From: Chitinophagaceae bacterium UBA2793
GTDB lineage: Bacteria > Bacteroidota > Bacteroidia > Chitinophagales > Chitinophagaceae
Length of the DNA: 29,678 nt
NCBI GenBank assembly: GCA_002352045.1
Contig: DEHT01000106.1
Span: forward strand, 3,215 to 32,892
Reading direction: 5' to 3'
Within the stretch, counting starts at the first letter, position 1, and each line of letters begins with the position of its first letter. Below, piece by piece: positions 14,422 to 20,155 of this stretch. The notes under the pieces were generated by a model. The model worked only from the letters and a program-made list of their open reading frames with translations. It did not search any database and was not told the origin of the DNA. The position numbers and the translations under genes are program-made.

Positions 14422-14532
14422 TTAATTTGATAATTTGCTAATTTGCTAATCTGCTAATATTAATTTGAAACAGTTTAGCTTATCGTCTTTACAATAGCAC
14501 ATTAGCACATAAGCTAATTAGCTAATTAATTC
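14422..14532. repeat. 8-nt-period inverted arrays, rpmC/rplP spacer (best example)
   Basis: Left array: TAATTTGA (14423), TAATTTGC (14431), TAATTTGC (14439), TAATCTGC (14447). Right array: ATAGCAC (14494), ATTAGCAC (14501), ATAAGCTA (14509), ATTAGCTA (14517), ATTAATTC (14525). Counted by eye, 14422-14458 pairs with 14493-14529 at 30 of 37 positions without gaps, around a 34-nt loop. One arm ends 3 nt from the rplP stop codon; the other ends 6 nt from the rpmC start codon. Confidence 0.9.
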
Positions 14533-14952
14533 TTACGCTTTAAAATCTCTGCTTACAATAAACTTAGTAAGGATTGGTAATTTTTGAGCTGCTAATGCAA
14601 ATGCATGTTTTGCTACATCAACCGGAACACCATCTGCTTCAAACAAAATACGGCCTGGTTGTACAATGGCTGCCCATCCTTCGGGGTTACCTTTACCTTT
14701 ACCCATCCTCACCTCTGCAGGCTTAGCTGTAATAGGCTTATCCGGAAATACTCTAATCCATACATTACCTTCTCTTTTCATAGCACGAGTCATTGCCTGA
14801 CGAGCACTTTCAATTTGACGGCTTGTTAACCAAACTTCATCTAAAGCTTTTAAACCATAGGTACCAAATGCTAAGGTTGCACCACGTTTGGTATTGCCTT
14901 TCATTCTGCCTTTCTGGGTCTTTCTGTGTTTGGTTCTTTTTGGTTGTAACAT
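14533..14952 (-). CDS. rplP: 50S ribosomal protein uL16
   Basis: Large-subunit protein next to the A-site tRNA elbow. The 139 residues are canonical: MLQPKRTKHRKTQKGRMKGN, GTYGLKALDEVWLTSRQIESARQAMTRAMKREGNVWIRVFPDKPIT, KPAEVRMGKGKGNPEGW and the tail with KLPILTKFI. Full length, in order between rpsC and rpmC. Confidence 0.99.
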   Translation of the reverse strand: MLQPKRTKHRKTQKGRMKGNTKRGATLAFGTYGLKALDEVWLTSRQIESARQAMTRAMKREGNVWIRVFPDKPITAKPAEVRMGKGKGNPEGWAAIVQPGRILFEADGVPVDVAKHAFALAAQKLPILTKFIVSRDFKA

Positions 14953-14959
14953 CTTATTT

Positions 14960-15045
14960 TAATTTGTCAATTCGATAATTTGATAATTTGATATTAGAGC
15001 TGTTTCATCTTTAGCCCATTATCATATTGGCTATTGCCAATTACC
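14960..15045. repeat. 8-nt-period inverted arrays, rplP/rpsC spacer
   Basis: Left array: TAATTTGT (14960), CAATTCGA (14968), TAATTTGA (14976), TAATTTGA (14984). Right array: ATTATCAT (15018), ATTGGCT (15026), ATTGCCA (15033), ATTACC (15040), where the last units shift to a 7-nt step and run over the rpsC stop. The arms are partly complementary (TGATAAT against ATTATCA, TAATTGG-like ends). Confidence 0.75.
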
Positions 15046-15835
15046 TTCTTCCTCCACCACGGTTATCGCCGCCTCTTCTGTCGCCACCACCTCTTCTATC
15101 GCCGCCTCTGCCTCTGTCATCTCTTCTGTCGAAACCACCTGTATGTGGTCTTTCTGTTCCATCATTTTTGCCACCGGCAATTACATTTGGATTTAAATCT
15201 CTTTTACCTAATACTTCTCCTTTACAAATCCAAACTTTAATACCAATTTTACCATAAACGGTTAAAGCAAATACATTGGCATAATCGATATCCATACGTA
15301 ATGTATGTAATGGAGTACGACCTTGTTTTATTTCTTCGCTACGTGCAATCTCCGCACCACCTAAGCGACCACCAACTTTTACTTTGATACCTTCTGCACC
15401 CATACGTAATGCGGAAGCTATACTCATTTTAATGGCACGTTTGTAGTTGATACGATTCTCTAATTGACGGGCAATAGTATCAGCAACAATATTGGCATCC
15501 AATTCGGGGCGACGAATTTCTAAAATGTTGATTTGAACATCGGCATTGCCGGTTAGTTTTTTCAACTCTTCTTTAATTCTGTCAACCTCACCACCACCTT
15601 TACCGATGATGATACCGGGCTTAGAGGTATGAATAGTAACAATCAGTTTATTTAATGTACGCTCAATAACAATTTTAGCGATACCGCCTTTGTTGATACG
15701 AGCATTCAGGTAATTTCTGATTTTGTCATCTTCGATCAGTTTGGTAGCATACTCTTTTTTGCTTGCATACCAGTTACTGTCCCATCCACGGATGATACCT
15801 AATCTTGCACCAATTGGATTTGTTTTCTGACCCAT
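15041..15835 (-). CDS. rpsC: 30S ribosomal protein uS3 with RGG-rich tail
   Basis: Small-subunit head protein lining the mRNA entry tunnel, with helicase-related activity. The core is standard: MGQKTNPIGARLGIIRGWDSNWYA, the KH domain with SKPGIIIGKGGGEVDRIKEEL (about residues 70-90), then KMSIASALRMGAEGIKVKVGGRLGGAEIARSE and VYGKIGIKVWICKGE. After about residue 222 comes a 42-residue low-complexity tail rich in Arg, Gly and Asp with repeated DRRGG blocks, ending GGGRR. This brings it to 264 residues; many bacterial uS3 proteins are 210-235. The tail is probably disordered and RNA-binding (inference). Confidence 0.98.
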   Translation of the reverse strand: MGQKTNPIGARLGIIRGWDSNWYASKKEYATKLIEDDKIRNYLNARINKGGIAKIVIERTLNKLIVTIHTSKPGIIIGKGGGEVDRIKEELKKLTGNADVQINILEIRRPELDANIVADTIARQLENRINYKRAIKMSIASALRMGAEGIKVKVGGRLGGAEIARSEEIKQGRTPLHTLRMDIDYANVFALTVYGKIGIKVWICKGEVLGKRDLNPNVIAGGKNDGTERPHTGGFDRRDDRGRGGDRRGGGDRRGGDNRGGGRR

Positions 15836-15859
15836 AGTATTTATTTATTCTTTCGTTGC

Positions 15860-15875
15860 TTCAACAGAAGTTGAA
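15860..15875. repeat. Small hairpin, rpsC/rplV spacer
   Basis: TTCAAC (15860-15865), loop AGAA and GTTGAA (15870-15875) form a perfect 6-bp stem inside the 61-nt spacer. The spacer is one of the few in the cluster without a 7- or 8-nt array. Confidence 0.5.
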
Positions 15876-15896
15876 AGGTTTTTTATTTTATTTTTA

Positions 15897-16274
15897 TTAA
15901 GCTTCTTTTACAGCAGTTTTTTTAGTTGCTTTTGGAGTGGCTTCCGCATCTACTACCACAGTTACGTGGTTGCTACGTTTGCGAACTCTGTAACCACGAC
16001 CCTGCGGTGCAGGACGCATGCGTTTGATAACTCTTGCACCATCAACCATGATTGTTTTAACGATCAGGCTGTTTTCATCAGCGCCTTCGTTTTTAGCTTT
16101 CCAGTTGCTGATGGCAGAAAGTACCAGTTTACGCAAAGGAACAGCCGGGTGCTTTGGATTGTGCTCCAGAACGGCCAATGCTTTTTCAACCTGCATACCA
16201 CGAATCAAATCGGCCAGTAAACGCATTTTGCGTGGCGATGTGGGGTAATTATTCAATTTTGCTACTGCTTCCAT
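15897..16274 (-). CDS. rplV: 50S ribosomal protein uL22
   Basis: Large-subunit protein whose hairpin lines the exit tunnel near the macrolide site. The 125 residues show NNYPTSPRKMRLLADLIRGMQVEKALAVLEHNPKHPAVPLRKLVLSAISN and the tunnel hairpin VDGARVIKRMRPAPQGRGYRVRKRSNHVTVVV. A short Ala/Lys-rich C-terminal tail follows. In order between rpsS and rpsC. Confidence 0.98.
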   Translation of the reverse strand: MEAVAKLNNYPTSPRKMRLLADLIRGMQVEKALAVLEHNPKHPAVPLRKLVLSAISNWKAKNEGADENSLIVKTIMVDGARVIKRMRPAPQGRGYRVRKRSNHVTVVVDAEATPKATKKTAVKEA

Positions 16275-16284
16275 TTTTTTATTT

Positions 16285-16355
16285 AGTTGAAAGTGGAAAG
16301 TTGAAAGTGGAAAGTTTTTTACTTATAACTCATCACTTATAACTCATCACTTATT
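16285..16355. repeat. 7-nt-period arrays with 14-nt super-repeat, rplV/rpsS spacer
   Basis: Left array: AGTTGAA (16285), AGTGGAA (16292), AGTTGAA (16299), AGTGGAA (16306), a perfect 14-nt direct duplication. Right array: ACTTATA (16321), ACTCATC (16328), ACTTATA (16335), ACTCATC (16342), ACTTATT (16349), also a perfect 14-nt duplication. The arms share only the AGT/ACT register, so pairing is partial. The right array ends 2 nt from the rpsS stop. Confidence 0.9.
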
Positions 16356-16357
16356 TA

Positions 16358-16627
16358 TTACATTTTTTTGCTTGAGTGACCTCTAAAGTTTCTTGTTGGT
16401 GCAAATTCGCCCAGTTTGTGACCAACCATAAATTCGGTTACATACACAGGGATAAATTTGTTGCCATTGTGAACTGCAAATGTGTGGCCTACAAAATCAG
16501 GAGAAATAGTACTTCTTCTGCTCCAGGTTTTAATCACACCTTTTTTTAATTTTCCTTCAGTCATTGACAAAACTTTGTTTTCAAGTTTTGCTTCGATGTA
16601 AGGACCTTTTTTTAATGAACGAGCCAT
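16358..16627 (-). CDS. rpsS: 30S ribosomal protein uS19
   Basis: Small-subunit head protein that contacts the A-site tRNA and forms an intersubunit bridge. The start is the ATG at 16627, giving 89 residues and the invariant beginning MARSLKKGPYIEAKLENKV. A longer in-frame reading from 16681 only translates the spacer array. Other signatures are IKTWSRRSTISPDFVGHTFAVHNGNKFIPVYVTEFMVGHKLGEFAPTRNFRGH. In order between rplB and rplV. Confidence 0.98.
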   Translation of the reverse strand: MARSLKKGPYIEAKLENKVLSMTEGKLKKGVIKTWSRRSTISPDFVGHTFAVHNGNKFIPVYVTEFMVGHKLGEFAPTRNFRGHSSKKM

Positions 16628-16632
16628 GTTGT

Positions 16633-16769
16633 TAATTTGATAATGTGATAATTTGCTGATGTGCCAATTACCTACATCCAAGTTTTAAATTTTGTTTATT
16701 TGCCTCTTTTGATCGAGACCATTTTAACTATGTTGTGCTAACAGCCTAGAGCTAATAGCTAACAGCTTA
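16633..16769. repeat. Mixed arrays (8-nt and 7-nt), rpsS/rplB spacer
   Basis: Left array, 8-nt period: TAATTTGA (16633), TAATGTGA (16641), TAATTTGC (16649), TGATGTGC (16657), CAATTACC (16665). Right array, 7-nt period: GCTAACA (16737), GCCTAGA (16744), GCTAATA (16751), GCTAACA (16758), then GCTTACT into the rplB stop. Unlike the other spacers, the two arrays differ in period and are not evident complements. Confidence 0.85.
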
Positions 16770-17609
16770 CTTATTAGGTAATTTTTTACCGTTTCTACGA
16801 GTAAGAATCAGTTTATCTGATCCTTTACCACGTGTACGGGTAATTTCACCTTTAGCATATTTACCTTTACGGCTGCGTGGGTGACCACCGGAAGCTCTAC
16901 CTTCACCACCACCCATTGGGTGATCTACAGGGTTCATAGCTACGGCACGTGTGCGTGGACGAATACCTTTCCAACGGTTGCGACCGGCTTTACCCATGCT
17001 CTCGAGGTTGTGATCGCTATTGCTGGTAACGCCTACTGTAGCATAACAGTTGATCAATACTTTTCTCAACTCACCACTTGGCATTTTTAATACAGCATAT
17101 TTTTCTTCTTTGTTGTTCAACTGGGCAGAGGTACCGGCACTTCTTACCAAAATACCACCCTGGCCTGGCTGCATTTCAATATTGTGAACCATCGTACCCA
17201 AAGGCATATTTTTCAGTTGCAAAGCATTGCCCAATTCTGGTGCAGCAGCATCGCCACTTACTACGGTTTGACCAACCTGTAATCCTTGTGGAGCAAGGAT
17301 ATAACGTTTTTCACCATCGGCATAAGCCAATAAAGCAATAAACGCCGTACGGTTTGGATCGTACTCAATAGTTTTTACAACAGCAGGAACTTCTTTTTTG
17401 TTTCTTTTGAAATCAATTACACGATACATGGTTTTGTTTCCGCCACCCATGTAACGCATACTTCTTCTACCCTGTGCATTTCTACCAGCAGTGTTTTTTT
17501 GTTTTTCAACCAAAGTTTTTTCCGGAACATTGGTAGTAACTTCTGCATACGCATTACCAATTCTCCATCTGGTACCTGCTGTAGTTGGTTTGTATTTTCT
17601 AAGTGCCAT
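16767..17609 (-). CDS. rplB: 50S ribosomal protein uL2
   Basis: Large-subunit protein required for subunit association and an active peptidyl-transferase centre. The 280 residues show MALRKYKPTTAGTRWRIG, the OB and SH3-like core, and the C-terminal signature GKAGRNRWKGIRPRTRAVAMNPVDHPMGGGEGR followed by ASGGHPRSRKG. The essential first histidine of DHP is kept; the next histidine of the usual DHPHGGG is Met, which I recall as common in this phylum. In order between rplW and rpsS. Confidence 0.98.
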   Translation of the reverse strand: MALRKYKPTTAGTRWRIGNAYAEVTTNVPEKTLVEKQKNTAGRNAQGRRSMRYMGGGNKTMYRVIDFKRNKKEVPAVVKTIEYDPNRTAFIALLAYADGEKRYILAPQGLQVGQTVVSGDAAAPELGNALQLKNMPLGTMVHNIEMQPGQGGILVRSAGTSAQLNNKEEKYAVLKMPSGELRKVLINCYATVGVTSNSDHNLESMGKAGRNRWKGIRPRTRAVAMNPVDHPMGGGEGRASGGHPRSRKGKYAKGEITRTRGKGSDKLILTRRNGKKLPNK

Positions 17610-17617
17610 TTTAAATC

Positions 17618-17653
17618 GTTTCTCGTTTCTCGTTTGTTCGTTTCTCGTTCCGG
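17618..17653. repeat. GTTTCTC array, rplB/rplW spacer
   Basis: GTTTCTC (17618), GTTTCTC (17625), GTTTGTTC (17632), GTTTCTC (17640) and GTTCCGG (17647) lie just upstream of the rplB start in the longest spacer of the cluster (143 nt). The same word makes up the rpsQ/rpmC array in the same orientation. No clear inverted partner follows; a TCTGC/GCAGA stem lies near 17711-17730. Confidence 0.8.
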
Positions 17654-17752
17654 AGTACTTAACTCTTCACTCGATTCTTACAATCTGAAACGCTATAGTT
17701 AAATAATTTCTGCATTTGCGGTAGCAGATTTACCATTCATTATTTTTTGTTC

Positions 17753-18055
17753 CTATACAGTTTGGCTGTAAATGTCAATTGACTCACCTTCGGCCACTGT
17801 AACTACTGCTTTCTTTTTTGAAGGCTTGCGGCCAACAATAAAACCGGCTTTGGTATATTTTGCTTTCAGTTTGCTTGGCATAATTGAAGTGTTTACTTCT
17901 TCTACCTGTACACCGTAAAACTGTTCAACAGCTTTTTTAATTTCCAATTTATTAGCCTTTTTATCCACTACAAAAGTGTAGCGGTTACTTTTTTCTGATT
18001 GCTTATTGGCTTTCTCAGATAAAACAGGCTTTATTAAAACATCTGTCAGTTTCAT
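17753..18055 (-). CDS. rplW: 50S ribosomal protein uL23
   Basis: Exit-tunnel protein that docks trigger factor and the signal recognition particle. The 100 residues contain TDVLIKPVLSEKANKQSEKSNRYTFVVDKKANKLEIKKAVEQFYGVQVEEVNTSIMPSKLK and GRKPSKKKAVVTVAEGESID, the normal pattern. In order between rplD and rplB. Confidence 0.98.
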   Translation of the reverse strand: MKLTDVLIKPVLSEKANKQSEKSNRYTFVVDKKANKLEIKKAVEQFYGVQVEEVNTSIMPSKLKAKYTKAGFIVGRKPSKKKAVVTVAEGESIDIYSQTV

Positions 18056-18068
18056 AATACTATTTTGA

Positions 18069-18165
18069 TAATTTGCTAATTAGCTAAAATGCTAATAGAA
18101 ACTTTGTTTACTTTTTATTCTTTTAATTAGCACATCAGCAAATTGGCTAATTGGCTAATTGATTT
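18069..18165. repeat. 8-nt-period inverted arrays, rplW/rplD spacer
   Basis: Left array: TAATTTGC (18069), TAATTAGC (18077), TAAAATGC (18085), TAATAGAA (18093). Right array: ATTAGCAC (18126), ATCAGCAA (18134), ATTGGCTA (18142), ATTGGCTA (18150), ATTGATTT (18158), touching the rplD stop. Counted by eye, 18069-18096 pairs with 18126-18153 at 21 of 28 positions, around a 29-nt loop. Confidence 0.9.
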
Positions 18166-18791
18166 TATGCTTCTTCTACGTTAAACAATTTTGCTGCACT
18201 TTCCGTCATCACCAACACGTTTGCATTCAAAATATCGTAAGTATTCATGTCACTGATTACAGTGCCATTAACACCTTGAATATTTCTGAGGCTTAAATAC
18301 AGGTTATCGTTGTATTCCGGAATTACAAACAAAGATTTTTTGTTGTTGATTTTTAGATTGCTCAAGATACCGCTGAAAGTTTTGGTTTTTGGAGCATCTA
18401 AGTTCACATCTTCCAATACTACAATGGCATTTTCTTTTGCTTTATAAGAAAGCGCACTCATCTTAGCCAGGTCTTTCACCTTACGGTTCAATTTAATATC
18501 GTAACCATGAGGTTTTGGGCCAAATATGGTACCACCACCTTTGTACAAAGGGTTACGCAGGTTACCTTTACGAGCACCACCGGTTCCTTTTTGTTTGTGC
18601 AATTTTTTAGAAGAACCGTGTACTTCCATACGGGTTTTCACTTTGTGAGTACCCTGGCGTTGAGCACCCTGGTATTGTTTAACGGCCAGGTAAATTACAT
18701 GGTCGTTTGGCTCAATTCCAAAAATCTCTTCCGGTAACTCAACTGTTCTGCCGGTTTTTTCGCCTTTTGTATTTAATATATCTAGTTGCAT
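18165..18791 (-). CDS. rplD: 50S ribosomal protein uL4
   Basis: Large-subunit protein with a loop reaching the exit tunnel; in Escherichia coli it also represses the S10 operon. The 208 residues show the loop signature KQKGTGGARKGNLRNPLYKGGGTIFGPKPH, then YDIKLNRKVKDLAKMSALSYKAKENAIVVLEDV and NLYLSLRNIQGVNGTVISDMNTYDILNANVLVMTESA. Full length, in order between rplC and rplW. Confidence 0.98.
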   Translation of the reverse strand: MQLDILNTKGEKTGRTVELPEEIFGIEPNDHVIYLAVKQYQGAQRQGTHKVKTRMEVHGSSKKLHKQKGTGGARKGNLRNPLYKGGGTIFGPKPHGYDIKLNRKVKDLAKMSALSYKAKENAIVVLEDVNLDAPKTKTFSGILSNLKINNKKSLFVIPEYNDNLYLSLRNIQGVNGTVISDMNTYDILNANVLVMTESAAKLFNVEEA

Positions 18792-18796
18792 AAAAT

Positions 18797-18909
18797 CAAT
18801 TTGATAATGTAATAATTTGCCAATTGGCTAATTCAACATTGTTTTTAATTTGTAATCTGTTTTCTTTTCATTGGCTAATTATCAAATTGGCTAATTAGCT
18901 TATTGAATT
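18797..18909. repeat. 8-nt-period inverted arrays, rplD/rplC spacer
   Basis: Left array: CAATTTGA (18797), TAATGTAA (18805), TAATTTGC (18813), CAATTGGC (18821), TAATTCAA (18829). Right array: ATTGGCTA (18870), ATTATCAA (18878), ATTGGCTA (18886), ATTAGCTT (18894), ATTGAATT (18902), reaching the rplC stop. CAATTTGATAAT (18797-18808) is perfectly complementary to ATTATCAAATTG (18878-18889). The left array begins 6 nt from the rplD start. Confidence 0.9.
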
Positions 18910-19526
18910 TATTTATTGATTAAAACTATTGAACCGTTGTGGCCAGGAACCGAGCCGCTAACGAGTATGTAATTTTTTTCAGCGAAAACTTTTACTATTT
19001 TCAGGCCTTTCATTTTCACCTGGTCGCCACCCATACGGCCTGCCATGCGCATACCTTTAAATACACGGCTGGCATCGGATGAGTTACCGATAGAACCGGG
19101 TGCTCTTTGGCGATCGTGCTGACCGTGAGATTGCTCACCCACACCACTAAAACCATGACGCTTAACCACACCCTGGAAACCTTTTCCTTTAGTGGTACCC
19201 ACTACTTCAACATTATCACCTTCGGTGAAAATTTCTACAGTAATGCTGTCGCCAACATTTTTGTCTGAGTCGCTATTGCGGATTTCTTTTACGAATTTTT
19301 TAGGAGCCGTGCCGGCTTTTGAGAAGTGGTTGATTTCGGCTTTTACGGAGTGTTTTTCTTTTTTGTCGCCGAATGCAATTTGAAGTGCATTGTAACCGTC
19401 TGTTTCTACGGTTTTCTTTTGTGTAACGATACATGGGCCTGCTTCTATGATAGTTACGGCAGTTTGTTTACCGTTTGTATCAAAGATGCTGGTCATCCCA
19501 ATCTTCTTACCAATAATACTTTTCAT
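18909..19526 (-). CDS. rplC: 50S ribosomal protein uL3
   Basis: Binds near the 3' end of 23S rRNA and starts large-subunit assembly. The 205 residues begin MKSIIGKKIGMTSIFDTNGKQTAVTIIEAGPC and contain GTTKGKGFQGVVKRHGFSG, GEQSHGQHDRQRAPGSIGNSSDASRVFKGMRMAGRMG, the loop approaching the peptidyl-transferase centre. Full length, in order after rpsJ. Confidence 0.98.
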   Translation of the reverse strand: MKSIIGKKIGMTSIFDTNGKQTAVTIIEAGPCIVTQKKTVETDGYNALQIAFGDKKEKHSVKAEINHFSKAGTAPKKFVKEIRNSDSDKNVGDSITVEIFTEGDNVEVVGTTKGKGFQGVVKRHGFSGVGEQSHGQHDRQRAPGSIGNSSDASRVFKGMRMAGRMGGDQVKMKGLKIVKVFAEKNYILVSGSVPGHNGSIVLINK

Positions 19527-19548
19527 TGTATCTGTTTTATACCCAGCG

Positions 19549-19624
19549 CTCCCATTTGTGGGAGATAGGCGTTCGTTTAATTTCTTTTAAGAGCTTACCT
19601 GGTGCCTTTCCGATTCAATCGGAA
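19549..19624. repeat. Two hairpins in the rplC/rpsJ spacer
   Basis: CTCCCA (19549-19554), loop TTTG and TGGGAG (19559-19564) make one perfect 6-bp stem. TTCCGAT (19608-19614), loop TCA and ATCGGAA (19618-19624) make a second, 7 bp, a few bases from the rpsJ stop. Neither is followed by a T-run on the minus strand, so they are not terminators. This spacer has no 7- or 8-nt array. Confidence 0.6.
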
Positions 19625-19630
19625 GGTTCA

Positions 19631-19936
19631 TCAAGCTTTAATCTCAACATCCACACCACTTGGCAGGTCTAATTTGCTTAGAGCGTCAACCGTACGGCTA
19701 CTGCTGGTGTAAATGTCTAACAATCTTTTATGTGTGCACAACTGGAACTGCTCACGGGCTTTTTTGTTTACGTGTGGCGAACGCAACACGGTAAATATTT
19801 TTTTGTGAGTAGGTAAAGGAATAGGACCTGTTACCACTGCCCCTGTACTACGTACAGTTTTTACAATCTTTTCGGCTGATTTATCTACTAAATTGTGGTC
19901 GTAAGACTGTAGTTTGATTCTGATTCGTTGTGACAT
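19631..19936 (-). CDS. rpsJ: 30S ribosomal protein uS10
   Basis: Small-subunit head protein and, as NusE, partner of NusB in transcription antitermination. The 101 residues are canonical: MSQRIRIKLQSYDHNLVDKSAEKIVKTV, TGPIPLPTHKKIFTVLRSPHVNKKAREQF and THKRLLDI. It is the first gene of the cluster and follows a clear promoter by about 40 nt. The rpsL-rpsG-fusA genes often found upstream are not here. Confidence 0.99.
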   Translation of the reverse strand: MSQRIRIKLQSYDHNLVDKSAEKIVKTVRSTGAVVTGPIPLPTHKKIFTVLRSPHVNKKAREQFQLCTHKRLLDIYTSSSRTVDALSKLDLPSGVDVEIKA

Positions 19937-19976
19937 ATTTAAAGAACTTTAAAATTCCGTTTTTTAATTTGGAGTG

Positions 19977-20007
19977 CAAAGGTAAGGGGATGATTTTAAA
20001 TAGCAAA
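19977..20007 (-). promoter_or_regulatory. Promoter of the S10-spc ribosomal cluster
   Basis: On the minus strand TTTG (20007-20004) is followed after 19 nt by TACCTTTG (19984-19977). Both elements and the spacing match the Bacteroidota housekeeping promoter exactly. The rpsJ ATG is 40 nt downstream of the -7 box. The bases after the box, CACTCC, are the same as at the tRNA promoter at the window start. Confidence 0.85.
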
Positions 20008-20100
20008 GAGATATTTGATTTTTTTTTGTCAATCAATTATACTTTCAGAAGCAAACTGATTCTTATGGCCATTAATGCTGATAATAGATCTATATTAAAT

Positions 20101-20129
20101 AAAAAAACCGAAAGGATCATTTCGGTTTT
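20101..20129 (-). terminator. Intrinsic terminator of the T9SS protein gene
   Basis: On the minus strand AAAACCGAAA (20129-20120), loop TGATCC and TTTCGGTTTT (20113-20104) form a 10-bp stem running into seven Ts (20107-20101). It lies 26 nt after the stop of the gene ending at 20156 and about 100 nt before the rpsJ promoter. Confidence 0.9.
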
Positions 20130-20155
20130 AATTGATTATCAAATATTTGCAATAA

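Noticed and set aside
14422..14529. Spacer inverted repeats as MITEs or other mobile elements
   Set aside because: The arms differ in sequence between spacers, there are no target-site duplications, and each fits exactly between a stop and a start codon.
14422..14529. Spacer inverted repeats as intrinsic terminators
   Set aside because: Arms are long, AT-rich and imperfect, loops are about 30 nt, and no T-run follows on the coding strand; true terminators before secY and map look quite different.
16628..16681. N-terminal extension of uS19 from an upstream ATG
   Set aside because: It translates the spacer array; all uS19 proteins start at MARSLKKGP or similar.
9478..18909. Spacer arrays as CRISPR
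   Set aside because: Units are 7-8 nt and contiguous, with no unique spacers between longer repeats and no cas genes.
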